Positions 26,843 through 35,632 of a DNA stretch of 64,000 bases are shown here, piece by piece (within the stretch, counting starts at the first letter, position 1; every line of letters begins with the position of its first letter). The notes beneath the pieces are model-generated. The model saw nothing but the letters and a program-made list of their open reading frames with translations. It was not told the origin of the DNA and did not search any database. The position numbers and the translations under genes were made by a program. This stretch comes from Paenibacillus sp. FSL H7-0331 (GTDB lineage Bacteria > Bacillota > Bacilli > Paenibacillales > NBRC-103111). The stretch spans positions 124,001 through 188,000 of the forward strand of contig NZ_MRTH01000013.1 in assembly GCF_001956045.1 (NCBI RefSeq), given 5' to 3'.

Positions 26843-27828
26843 AAACCTTACTCATTCCAAAAACAACCGCTTTTCAAACCGGTGCGACACAAAAATTGTT
26901 GGCCTTTGCCAGCCTGATTTTACTTGTGGTTATTTTCTCGCTTTCATCGAGCAACTTCTTTCAATTCGATAATCTTGTAGGCATTATGCTGTCAACCGCT
27001 GTCATAGGCGTGCTCGCCCTGGGATCAACGTTTGTCATCATTACCGGTGGCATTGATTTAGCGGTCGGAACGGTGATGACCTTTTCCGCAGTGATGGCAG
27101 GCGTGATGATCACGCTGTGGCAGCTGCCGATGCCCTTGGGCATTGCGGGTGGTATTGCGACCGGCGCACTCTGCGGGTTGATCAGCGGCCTTGCCGTGGC
27201 CAAGATGAACATTCCTCCTTTTATTGCAACATTAGCGATGATGATGATCACCAAAGGACTGTCACTTGTCATATCGGGAGCGAAGCCGATTTATTTCAAT
27301 GACACACCAGGATTCGGAAAAATTTCAATGGGGTCTGTGATCAACTCGATCATCCCCGGTCTCGAGATTCCGAATGCGATTATCATTTTTCTGGGAGCTG
27401 CGATCATAGCCAGCATCATATTAACAAAAACGATTATCGGGCGTTATAACTTTGCGTTAGGCAGCAATGAAGAGGCGACTCGACTGTCTGGTGTCAACGT
27501 GAATTTTTGGAAAATAGCCATATATACATTAACAGGCGTATTCAGCGGCATAGCCGGAATTATGATTGCCTCACGATTGAATTCTGCGCAGCCTGCGCTG
27601 GGTCAAGGCTATGAGCTTGAAGCGATTGCAGCGGTTGTGATTGGTGGAACCTCGTTAAGCGGTGGCAAAGGTTCGATTCTCGGAACGGTCATCGGCGCTT
27701 TAATTATGAGTGTACTAACCAATGGTTTGCGTATCCTCTCAGTCAAGCAGGAATGGCAAACCGTGATCGTCGGACTGGTTGTTATCCTTGCCGTATATGC
27801 GGATATTCTCCGCCGCCGCAAAAAATAA
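26839..27828 (+). CDS. Sugar ABC transporter permease (RbsC/XylH type)
   Basis: 329-aa integral membrane subunit with 8-10 hydrophobic segments and the RbsC family features: TFVIITGGIDLAVGTVM, the GSNEEATRLSGVNV loop that contacts the ATPase, and AVVIGGTSLSGGKGS near the C-terminus. The start is a TTG at 26839 overlapping the ATPase stop by 4 nt, with AGGAGG at 26824-26829. Translational coupling with the ATPase is therefore expected. Confidence 0.92.
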   Translation: MKTLLIPKTTAFQTGATQKLLAFASLILLVVIFSLSSSNFFQFDNLVGIMLSTAVIGVLALGSTFVIITGGIDLAVGTVMTFSAVMAGVMITLWQLPMPLGIAGGIATGALCGLISGLAVAKMNIPPFIATLAMMMITKGLSLVISGAKPIYFNDTPGFGKISMGSVINSIIPGLEIPNAIIIFLGAAIIASIILTKTIIGRYNFALGSNEEATRLSGVNVNFWKIAIYTLTGVFSGIAGIMIASRLNSAQPALGQGYELEAIAAVVIGGTSLSGGKGSILGTVIGALIMSVLTNGLRILSVKQEWQTVIVGLVVILAVYADILRRRKK

Positions 27829-27880
27829 GGTAGTTCCTCCCATCGGGAGTTCTATAATAATAAGGCAAGGGGAGATTGAA

Positions 27881-28954
27881 TTGAAAAGCACAAAAAACCT
27901 GTTCGCTCTGGTGTTTATGTTAATGTTTACCATTGTCTTAGCTGCTTGTGGTGAAACTGCCAAGCCGGCAGTTACTCAACCACAGGAGGCTGCCAAATCG
28001 GCAACTCCAGCTCCAACTCCAGCTCCAACTCCAACTCCAGCTCCAGCGGCTGCACCAGCCGCTGCTCCTGAAGCGAAAAAGGCCGAGAAAATGTACATTC
28101 CCGTGATCTCCAAAGGCTTTCAGCATCAGTTTTGGCAAGCAGTTAAGATTGGTGCTGAGAAAGCAGCCAGGGAATTAGATGTGACGATCACCTTCGAAGG
28201 TCCAGAAACTGAAGCACAGGTGGATAAACAAATCGAGATGCTTACTGCAGCGTTGGGCAAAAAACCGAGTGCTATCGCATTTGCAGCATTGGATAGCAAA
28301 GCGGCTGTTCCTTTATTGGAAAAAGCCAAGGCAGGCAAAATTCCGGTCGTTGGATTTGACTCCGGTGTAGACAGCGACATTCCAGTAGCTACGGCAGCTA
28401 CGAATAATATCGCAGCAGCTAGTCTTGCAGCGGATAAAATGGCAGGACTTATTAATAATGAAGGTGAAGTCGCCGTTGTCGTACATGACCAAACAAGCCG
28501 TACAGGTATTGATCGCCGTGACGGTTTTGTGAATCAAATCAAAAATAAATATCCAAACATCAAAATTGTCGATATCCAATATGGCGGCGGCGATCAATTG
28601 AAATCTACCGACCTTACCAAAGCCATCATTCAAGCGCATCCCAACATTAAAGGGATCTTTGGTTCCAATGAAGGATCAGCGATTGGTGTTCTGAACGGCG
28701 TCACCGAATTGAAAAAGGATAAAATTATTGTCATTGGCTACGATTCAGGCAAGCAGCAAATTGATGCCATCAAGAGCGGCAAAATGGCAGGAGCTATCAC
28801 GCAAAATCCGATTGGAATTGGCTATGAGTCAGTGAAAGCCGCAGTTAAAGCTGTAAAAGGAGAAAAGGTCGAGAAAAATATCGATACCGGCTTCTTCTGG
28901 TATGATAAAACCAATGTTGATTCACCTGATATCAAAGCGGTTCTTTACGACTAA
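27881..28954 (+). CDS. Sugar-binding lipoprotein of the importer (RbsB/XylF type)
   Basis: 357-aa lipoprotein: signal peptide with lipobox L-A-A-C at Cys23, a Pro/Ala/Thr-rich spacer at about residues 35-65, then a Peripla_BP_4 domain (MYIPVISKGFQHQFWQAVKI, PSAIAFAALDSKAAVPLLEK, IPVVGFDSGVDSD, IVIGYDSGKQQIDAI). The TTG at 27881 with AAGGGGAG at 27867-27874 gives a normal lipoprotein start. It is related in fold to the anchored sensor protein at 23976 but is lipidated and linked to the transporter. Substrate unknown. Confidence 0.9.
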   Translation: MKSTKNLFALVFMLMFTIVLAACGETAKPAVTQPQEAAKSATPAPTPAPTPTPAPAAAPAAAPEAKKAEKMYIPVISKGFQHQFWQAVKIGAEKAARELDVTITFEGPETEAQVDKQIEMLTAALGKKPSAIAFAALDSKAAVPLLEKAKAGKIPVVGFDSGVDSDIPVATAATNNIAAASLAADKMAGLINNEGEVAVVVHDQTSRTGIDRRDGFVNQIKNKYPNIKIVDIQYGGGDQLKSTDLTKAIIQAHPNIKGIFGSNEGSAIGVLNGVTELKKDKIIVIGYDSGKQQIDAIKSGKMAGAITQNPIGIGYESVKAAVKAVKGEKVEKNIDTGFFWYDKTNVDSPDIKAVLYD

Positions 28955-29000
28955 AAACCAAGGAAAGTCACAAGCTAAACTTTATTTTTAAAATAGACGT

Positions 29001-29024
29001 AAAAGGCTGCTGCGGCGGCCTTTT
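29001..29024 (+). terminator. Probable terminator of the importer operon
   Basis: AAAAGGC (29001-29007) pairs with GCCTTTT (29018-29024) around a GC-rich loop region. The T run is short. Confidence 0.6.
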
Positions 29025-29154
29025 GCTGCTTCTGCAGTTCTTTATTCATCCATAGTTCTTGTTTAATGAACAGGAAAGTAGGGTATCGTTATATAGATAA
29101 TATTCAGAAGAGTGCCGTATAATATAACGTATAGCTGGGGAAGGGGAAATAAGA

Positions 29155-29952
29155 ATGGAAAACAAATTTATTGCGGTGGATGGTGGAGGCAAGTTCTCCT
29201 ATAAGGAACAAGGCACAGGCAAAACGGTTGTGCTGCTGCATGGTTTTTGCGGAAGCTCTGCCTATTGGGATGAGCTGCTTCCACTGCTGCCTAATGGTTA
29301 TCGCTGGGTACTGCCGGATTTGCGAGGACACGGGCAATCGGGAGCGCCTGCTGGCGAATATTCAATGGAAGCCTTCGCAGGTGATCTGGCACAGCTGCTT
29401 AAGGGACTTGATTCAGGACCGGCAATTGTATTTGGTCACTCCTTGGGAGGTTATATAGCGCTCGCTTTCGCTGAACGGTACCCTGAAATGCTGTCCGGGT
29501 TCGGGTTGATTCATTCCACGGGCTTCCCGGATACGGATGCGGGAAAAGAAGGACGATTGAAAGGCATCGCTACGATAGAAGAACAAGGTCTGTCAGCTTT
29601 TATTGAGGGACTGGTTCCGAAGCTGTTTGCTCCAGATCATCTTCAATCGATGCCGGAGGCAGTCGCCAGAACGATCCAGATCGGCAATAACACGGATCCA
29701 CAGGCTGCAATCCGTACACTTCAGGGAATGAGATCACGGCCTGATCGCAACGATGTACTATCCAGCACGAAGGTTCCAGTACTGCTGGTTGCAGGTGCGC
29801 ACGATCAAATTATTCCGGTTGAACGGACGTTTACGGTTAGTGGAAGCCAAATTACACAGCGATTGATCGAAACTTCAGGTCATATGAGTATGCTGGAGGC
29901 GCCGGAAACATTGATGGAAGCTATCGAATCGTTTCTAGCTACGGTTTACTAA
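29155..29952 (+). CDS. Alpha/beta-fold hydrolase
   Basis: 265-aa cytosolic hydrolase. The oxyanion region is VVLLHGFCGSSAYW, the nucleophile elbow GHSLGG, the acid in LLVAGAHDQIIP and the catalytic His in TSGHMSMLEAP. It resembles esterase or non-haem peroxidase-like members of the family; the substrate is not predictable. AAGGGGAAATAAG precedes the ATG at 29155. The next gene starts directly after its stop codon. Confidence 0.88.
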   Translation: MENKFIAVDGGGKFSYKEQGTGKTVVLLHGFCGSSAYWDELLPLLPNGYRWVLPDLRGHGQSGAPAGEYSMEAFAGDLAQLLKGLDSGPAIVFGHSLGGYIALAFAERYPEMLSGFGLIHSTGFPDTDAGKEGRLKGIATIEEQGLSAFIEGLVPKLFAPDHLQSMPEAVARTIQIGNNTDPQAAIRTLQGMRSRPDRNDVLSSTKVPVLLVAGAHDQIIPVERTFTVSGSQITQRLIETSGHMSMLEAPETLMEAIESFLATVY

Positions 29953-30804
29953 GTGCATGTTATTGCCTTATTGCTCGTATTGCTCTCAGGGATGCTGCAC
30001 GCCGTCTGGAACCTGTTTGCCAAGAAAAGCGTTAATAAGTCTGTCTTTTTATGGCTGGCGCATTGGGTAGGAACTATAGTCTTTCTACCTGGAGCCTGGT
30101 ATGAGTGGGGGAGCTTTGCTTTTACTTTAAAAAGCATGGGATTGTTGGCAGGCTCCATGTTCATACACGGACTGTATTTATTTTTGCTTGCCCGAACGTA
30201 TCAGATTGGTGATCTGTCCCAGGCTTATCCAATCATGAGGGGAATCAGTCCGATTATCGTCCCGCTTGTCGCTGTGCTTCTGCTGGGTGAAACGATGTCC
30301 AGCCTCGGTTGGGTTTGTATTCTGGCTATTATAGCTGGAATTGTTTGGGTGAGTGGGGGCAGGGCGTTGTTTCGTCAGCCCGCTCATACCCATCATACCC
30401 TACTGCTGGCGGGTGCAGTCGGGATCTGTGTCAGTGGTTATATCGTTGTGGACAAAATCGCCATCGAGTCGTCGATTCCGCCTATTGTGCTAAATGAAGC
30501 TACGAATATCGCCAACTTATTGGCATTAACGCTAGCGGTCATCCGTTCAAAAGGCATTGCTGCTGAATGGAAGCTGAACTATCGTACCATTATAATCGGC
30601 GGAATTTTGGCGCCTGGCGGTTACATGCTTTTTCTGTATGCGCTAACATTGGCACCAGCATCCCAGTTGGCGCCAATGCGGGAAATCGGAACCGTATTTG
30701 GCACCTTGTTCGGCCTGCTGCTATTGAATGAGCCGCAGGGTCGTAGTCGTATTATCGGTTCTTTACTTATAACCGCAGGCGTTATCGGCCTGGGATTCTT
30801 ATAA
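29953..30804 (+). CDS. EamA/DMT-family transporter
   Basis: 283-aa membrane protein with ten hydrophobic segments in two EamA repeats (LHAVWNLFAKKSVNKS; LSQAYPIMRGISPIIVPLVAV; LAPASQLAPMREIGTVFGTL). It probably exports a metabolite or amino-acid-like compound. The GTG at 29953 follows the hydrolase stop with no spacer, so translation is coupled. This start gives the usual family N-terminus. Substrate unknown. Confidence 0.85.
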   Translation: MHVIALLLVLLSGMLHAVWNLFAKKSVNKSVFLWLAHWVGTIVFLPGAWYEWGSFAFTLKSMGLLAGSMFIHGLYLFLLARTYQIGDLSQAYPIMRGISPIIVPLVAVLLLGETMSSLGWVCILAIIAGIVWVSGGRALFRQPAHTHHTLLLAGAVGICVSGYIVVDKIAIESSIPPIVLNEATNIANLLALTLAVIRSKGIAAEWKLNYRTIIIGGILAPGGYMLFLYALTLAPASQLAPMREIGTVFGTLFGLLLLNEPQGRSRIIGSLLITAGVIGLGFL

Positions 30805-30901
30805 TGGAACAGGCTCCCCCTGGAGTCTGTTTTCTGTTGCATAACTCATCAATCTGGATAGTCGGCGTAAGAGCGAAAAGTCCAGGCAGCAGCAGCCGGC
30901 C

Positions 30902-32116
30902 TTATTTGAGGCTTTTTCCACCCACATGCATCGGTGATGAATGTCTATTGATCTTCGAGCCTAGGTACAACAGAATGAGCAGCATAATCGCACCTTGAAT
31001 AACAATGGCCATCGAGATCGACGCTCCTTGTTCAATGACCAAATAGTACAGCCCCGATCCGATCACCATCAATATATTTTCAACAAAATTTTGCACGGCT
31101 ATCGTTTTTCCAGCCCCTACCATTTTCGTTCCTTCTTCCTGAAGCACCGTGTTCATCGGCACAATGAAAATCCCGCCCATACAGCCTACGGCTAATAAAA
31201 ATACGATGGTGATTGAGGTAGAATGCAGCCATGGGAAAATAAAGATGAGCATTACCATCAAAAAGCCGTAAATAATCGATTTGTAATACTGCTGAAGCTG
31301 AACAAATTTAGGAGCAAGGAATGCACCAATCACGATCCCGATCGACGTGGTGGCGAGAATCAGAGAAACACTGAAATCCTCAGGACTAAACCCCAGAGCA
31401 AGTGGTATCCAGGCTAACACGGCCGTACGAAGTACGGCTGAGCTCATCCAGAAGGCTCCTGTACCGATCAGGGAAAAGTTGGTTTTGGAATGGCTCAGCA
31501 GTGTCGTTACACTTTTGAAAAACTGTAGAGCTTCCCGCGTATAGCGTATGGACTGATCTCCCGGCATACGTGGAATCAAGAAAGTCACACCTAGTGATAA
31601 AGCATATAGCAGCACACAGATGAGTGACGATTGTACCGTACTGGTTACGGAGACAATAGCACCGCCTCCACCGATCCCTGTCAGGATGGCCAGGATCGTG
31701 TAAGCTTCAATTCTGGAATTAGCTTTAAACAGCTGCTGGTCGGTTTCGATGAGCTCTGGTAATATCCCATACTTGGCTGGTGAATACACAACGGCTCCAA
31801 CGCCTACGGTAAAATAACTGAGCATTAATAAAATAATATTGGATTGATCAATAAAGATGAGTGCAGAGATACCCAGCAGCTTGATCAGATTGCCTATAAT
31901 GAGCACGACGGATTTTGGCATTTTATCTGCAAATGGACCGACAATGGGGGCTAACAAAATATAGGGAAGGAAAAACGCCATTGTCACCAAGGCTAATGAT
32001 TCGGGCGAAAATCCATTTTTTGTTAACAGACTGGCAATGACTAATAGGGACATGTTGTCTGAGAAAGCTGACAAAAATTGAGTGACATATAAGGCGTTTA
32101 GGGCCCGCTCTTTCAT
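30902..32116 (-). CDS. MFS transporter, lysophospholipid transporter LplT-like
   Basis: 404-aa, 12-segment MFS protein. The N-terminus ALNALYVTQFLSAFSDNM and the motif YSPAKYGILPELI followed by a KANSRIEA-like segment match the LplT family, which flips lysophospholipids to the inner leaflet. It follows, and overlaps the end of, an Aas-like gene, the same partnership as lplT-aas in Escherichia coli. A TTG at 32125 overlaps the upstream stop; the ATG at 32116 (MKERALN) has AGAAGG about 11 nt upstream. Either start is possible. Confidence 0.82.
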   Translation of the reverse strand: MKERALNALYVTQFLSAFSDNMSLLVIASLLTKNGFSPESLALVTMAFFLPYILLAPIVGPFADKMPKSVVLIIGNLIKLLGISALIFIDQSNIILLMLSYFTVGVGAVVYSPAKYGILPELIETDQQLFKANSRIEAYTILAILTGIGGGGAIVSVTSTVQSSLICVLLYALSLGVTFLIPRMPGDQSIRYTREALQFFKSVTTLLSHSKTNFSLIGTGAFWMSSAVLRTAVLAWIPLALGFSPEDFSVSLILATTSIGIVIGAFLAPKFVQLQQYYKSIIYGFLMVMLIFIFPWLHSTSITIVFLLAVGCMGGIFIVPMNTVLQEEGTKMVGAGKTIAVQNFVENILMVIGSGLYYLVIEQGASISMAIVIQGAIMLLILLYLGSKINRHSSPMHVGGKSLK

Positions 32117-32121
32117 ACATA

Positions 32122-34311
32122 TCAATCCCTTCTAATGGCAATGGGCAAGACATTTGTCAATGCGTCAGTAGATGCTTGCACGGTTACAACAATCTCAGAC
32201 TCCTTGCTCGTGCGCGCTTCAACGTGTTTCTTCAGTGTCACGTAATCGGTTTTGCCACTGCCAAGCAGCGGCAGCTTATCAATAACTTGTAATCTGGAAG
32301 GCAGCAGCATCGGTGTATATCCTTTTTCGTTAAGCTTAGCCTTAAATTCCTGTAAATTCAGACCTTCCTTGGTGGTGAACAGCAGAATACGCTCTCCTTT
32401 GCGGCCGTCGGCTACACTGATTGCTGCAACCGGAATGTCACCATAACAGGCGGCAGCAAGCTCTTCAACCAACTGCAGGGAAATCATCTCTCCGCCAATT
32501 TTGGCAAAACGCTTCAGCCGCGATTTAATGCTCAGAAAACCTTGTGCATCCAACTCTACAACATCTCCGCAATCGTACCATTCAGGGCAAGGAACAAATC
32601 CCTTACCATGAATCAGGTAACCCTTCATAATATTAGGACCTTGAATAAGCAGGTTGCCGCCATGCTCAATACCAGGTATCGGTTCAATCTTGTAACGGAT
32701 GCTCGGCAGCAGCTTGCCGACGGTGCCTCTTTTGTAGTTGAGCGGTGAATTGATCGAGACGACTGGCGAAGCCTCGGTTGCGCCGTAGCCTTCGAATATA
32801 CGGATACCAAACTTTTGGCTCCACAGCTCGCGCACCTCATCCTTCAGCTTTTCGGCTCCTGCTACAACAATTCGCAGTGAATGAAAGTCATATGGGTGTG
32901 CAGCCCGACCGTATCCAGCGAGAAAGGTTGAGGTTCCGAATAAAATCGTCGCATTGCGATCATAGACGACCTCGGGAATGGCGCGATAATGCAAGGGACT
33001 TGGATAGAGCATCACCGGCACTCCGGTAAGGATAGGCAGCAGGGTGCCTGCAGTCAGACCGAAGCTGTGAAACATCGGCAGTGCGTTGAACATTTTGTCA
33101 GCCGCAGTAAAATCGAATACAGCCTTGCACTGCTGAATATTCGCATACAATTGATCATGCCCGAGAACGACACCCTTGGGCTTGCTTTCACTGCCGGAGG
33201 TGAACAGGATGATATCGCGAAACCCTTGCTCGGCTTGTGCGCTCATCCAATAATCAAGCAAGCCTCCAAGCTTGTCGGACAGCTTGACTTCGTCCTTAAT
33301 ATCCTCCAGATAAATGATCGTGATTTCCTGTGCCAAGGCCTGAATGGTGGCTTCCAGCTTGGCCTTCTCTATGAACTGGCGGGAGGTGATTATGGTACGC
33401 AGCACCGCTGTTTCACAAGCATCCAGAAGGCTTTGCTGTCCGGCCGAGAAGTTCAGCATGGCAGGTGTTTTCCCAAGACGCAGCAGAGCGAACAAGGCGA
33501 TCACATGAGCAATCGAATTAGGCAGCAGCAAACCGATAGCGGCTTGGTTGTTAAGCTTGGGACGCAGCTTACGCCCGAATACGTAAGAGGAGACGATCAG
33601 CTTTTTATAGGTAAGGCTCTGTGTTAAATCCTCGCAAATTTTGTTCGTTTGTCCATAAAGGGAAGCTTGCAGCAGCAGTTCGTTGAACAGGTTTACCTCC
33701 GTTTTCAAGCGACTTTTCAACAAATGCTCCTGCATGGTAGTCAGAATCGTATCCGCAGCCTGCTGCTTTTGCAGCTTCATGGATACTCCCGGCTGCTGCT
33801 CGATTCGGAAATGGTCACCAACCTGGATACGGATTGCCGGAAACAAGACCGTCTTGATTTTATGACCGATATAGGAAAGCTTGGAGCGTTCGGCTCCATT
33901 AATGGCGATGGGAATAAGCTTAGCCCCTGTTTTTAAGGCAATGTAAGCAATACCGCTGTATATTTTCATCAATCCGCCTGTAGTTGTGATACGCCCCTCC
34001 GGGAATAGAACGAGCGGAACACCGCTTTGTACCGTCTTGACCATCTTGCGAACCGAATACGGATTAAGTGGATCTACAGTAATATGCCGGACCAGCTTAA
34101 GCGGCAATCGCAGTCGGCGGGCAATCGATGTATTCACCACGAAGGTCGCTTCCTGAGGCAGATAGAGTGCTAACAGCAGCGCATCCAGCAGTGATACGTG
34201 ATTAGGCATCAGAATGGTCGGCTGGCTGAAATCCAGCTTCTCCAAGCCGGATAGCTTGAGCCGGAATATGATCCGGAATAATCCTTTTAAGAACGCGATA
34301 AGCACGGACAT
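32122..34311 (-). CDS. Aas-like bifunctional acyltransferase / acyl-ACP synthetase
   Basis: 729-aa fusion. The N-terminal PlsC-type acyltransferase has the His-Asp box N37-H38 ... D43 and FPEGRITTTGG. The C-terminal AMP-binding domain has the P-loop FTSGSESKPKGVV and YGATEASPVVSINSP. Escherichia coli Aas (719 aa) re-acylates lysophosphatidylethanolamine using acyl-ACP; length and domain order agree. An open frame extends upstream to 34434, but AAGGAG nine nt before the ATG at 34311 fixes the start. The extension would run through a terminator hairpin. An LplT-like gene follows, supporting a role in lysophospholipid repair. Confidence 0.88.
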   Translation of the reverse strand: MSVLIAFLKGLFRIIFRLKLSGLEKLDFSQPTILMPNHVSLLDALLLALYLPQEATFVVNTSIARRLRLPLKLVRHITVDPLNPYSVRKMVKTVQSGVPLVLFPEGRITTTGGLMKIYSGIAYIALKTGAKLIPIAINGAERSKLSYIGHKIKTVLFPAIRIQVGDHFRIEQQPGVSMKLQKQQAADTILTTMQEHLLKSRLKTEVNLFNELLLQASLYGQTNKICEDLTQSLTYKKLIVSSYVFGRKLRPKLNNQAAIGLLLPNSIAHVIALFALLRLGKTPAMLNFSAGQQSLLDACETAVLRTIITSRQFIEKAKLEATIQALAQEITIIYLEDIKDEVKLSDKLGGLLDYWMSAQAEQGFRDIILFTSGSESKPKGVVLGHDQLYANIQQCKAVFDFTAADKMFNALPMFHSFGLTAGTLLPILTGVPVMLYPSPLHYRAIPEVVYDRNATILFGTSTFLAGYGRAAHPYDFHSLRIVVAGAEKLKDEVRELWSQKFGIRIFEGYGATEASPVVSINSPLNYKRGTVGKLLPSIRYKIEPIPGIEHGGNLLIQGPNIMKGYLIHGKGFVPCPEWYDCGDVVELDAQGFLSIKSRLKRFAKIGGEMISLQLVEELAAACYGDIPVAAISVADGRKGERILLFTTKEGLNLQEFKAKLNEKGYTPMLLPSRLQVIDKLPLLGSGKTDYVTLKKHVEARTSKESEIVVTVQASTDALTNVLPIAIRRD

Positions 34312-34390
34312 GGCAATCGACTCCTTTACATGGAACGCATGAATGTATAGTTGAGTATGGTTGATAATTGTATTGTACATGGAAGGCAGC

Positions 34391-34426
34391 AAAAAGAAGA
34401 GTACTAACTTTATGTAGTACCCTTCT
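34391..34426 (-). terminator. Minus-strand terminator upstream of the aas-like gene
   Basis: Arms 34395-34406 and 34415-34426 form a 12-bp stem. The only non-Watson-Crick pair is G-U in the minus-strand RNA but A-C on the plus strand, and five T residues follow on the minus strand. It should end transcripts of the AraC gene. Confidence 0.75.
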
Positions 34427-34429
34427 GAT

Positions 34430-34477
34430 AACATAAGAATTTATCAGTTTTCAGCGGAACTGAAGGATTCTTATGTT
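34430..34477. other. Second inverted repeat in the araC-aas gap
   Basis: AACATAAGAAT (34430-34440) is repeated inverted at 34467-34477, with a nested TTCAG/CTGAA stem at 34450-34464. It lies immediately before the terminator hairpin on the minus strand. Confidence 0.6.
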
Positions 34478-34604
34478 TCAAGAAAAACTACCTCTGAACC
34501 GCGGTCGCTCATCTTTGAAAGGCCTCGATAGAGGTTTTCTTATTAAGGCGATGCAAGCTGCGAATTCAAGCAAGCCATACAGCAAATGTCTGCTTCCCGC
34601 AGCC

Positions 34605-35453
34605 TTAGTTGGTAAACCCGATCTGCTTGCGATACTGCCCTGGCGGCATACCAACGATACGCTTGAACATCCGGATGAAATTGGAGTAGTCGTTAAAGCC
34701 AGACATTTGGCAGGCTTCGGTGACATTGTGTCCGTCATGCAGCAGCTTCTTGGCGCGTGAAATTCGTTTCATAAGAATGTAGGAGTGAATGGTGCTACCG
34801 GTGCTTTGCCGAAATAGACGGCTCAGATAGTATCGGTTCATGTACACCTGCCGCTCGAGCATCTCCAGAGTCAGATCCTGATCGAGATGATGATCGATAT
34901 AATCGAGAACGGGTGCCAGCTTCTCCGATACGGCAGACGATTCCGACAGAGCCGTGTTGTTGCGGAAAGAACGGTTAAGCAGCACCAACAGCTCGATGAA
35001 ATGAATCGTCAACAGCAGATTGGTTTCTTCGGATGGGAGCAGCAGCAGGGTATCGATCCTTTTGTACAAGGCCATGATCTCCTCCAGCTGCTGGGGTTGA
35101 AGATGGATTTTATTGTGCTCTCCGGATTCACGCTCTGTAAAGCAATCGAGCAGGCCATATTGAAATATGGACTCAAAGGGTTGAACGATTTCAGGGTCAA
35201 AGTGAATAACAATGTTCTCATACGGTGCATCGGATTTGAAGGTTGATTTGTGCAGCTCGCGGTTGTTAATAACGAGCAGGTCGCCGGATTTCATCGGATA
35301 TACCTTTTTCTCGATTATAAAATTGACGTCACCCGCAATAAAAAAATAAACTTCAAAACGTTCATGCAAATGAAAATCCATCTTGGGCGGCGGCGACAAA
35401 CGTCTATGGTTGTATTGAAGCTGGGAAGTATTAGTATGGATATTGAAGTTCAC
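34605..35453 (-). CDS. AraC-family regulator with N-terminal cupin
   Basis: 282-aa cytoplasmic regulator. An AraC-binding cupin domain (FHLHERFEVYFFIAGDVNFI, GDLLVINNRELHKS) is followed by the double helix-turn-helix (LEMLERQVYMNRYYLSRLFR and EACQMSGFNDYSNFIRMFKR). GGAAGG is 10 nt before the GTG at 35453; the GTG at 35462 would abut it. It is divergent from a Gfo/Idh/MocA gene, which it probably regulates in response to a sugar or derivative. Confidence 0.88.
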   Translation of the reverse strand: MNFNIHTNTSQLQYNHRRLSPPPKMDFHLHERFEVYFFIAGDVNFIIEKKVYPMKSGDLLVINNRELHKSTFKSDAPYENIVIHFDPEIVQPFESIFQYGLLDCFTERESGEHNKIHLQPQQLEEIMALYKRIDTLLLLPSEETNLLLTIHFIELLVLLNRSFRNNTALSESSAVSEKLAPVLDYIDHHLDQDLTLEMLERQVYMNRYYLSRLFRQSTGSTIHSYILMKRISRAKKLLHDGHNVTEACQMSGFNDYSNFIRMFKRIVGMPPGQYRKQIGFTN

Positions 35454-35632
35454 AGAGGACACACCTTCCGAATAAATAAGGTCTCATCAGCATAAAGTCA
35501 AAAAAAGCAAGAAACACGGCAATTGACGCAATGTATTTGTTTTTATTATACTGCATTATAAAGCTAACTTTAATCTTATGTTCAAGAATATGCTTTTGGA
35601 CATAACCAATCTGAAGAAATTAGGTGAATCCA

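Noticed and set aside
28000..28070. Tandem repeat or CRISPR-like array
   Set aside because: The repeated CTCCAGCTCCAACTCC pattern encodes the Pro/Ala/Thr linker of the lipoprotein in frame; there are no spacers.
34517..34540. Terminator for the AraC gene at GGCCTCGATAGAGG
   Set aside because: The stem is complete only in plus-strand RNA, where no gene ends. The minus-strand form has A-C mismatches, and a better terminator lies at 34391-34426.
34473..34760. 95-codon open frame on the plus strand
   Set aside because: Its second half is antisense to the AraC gene; no start signal or family features.
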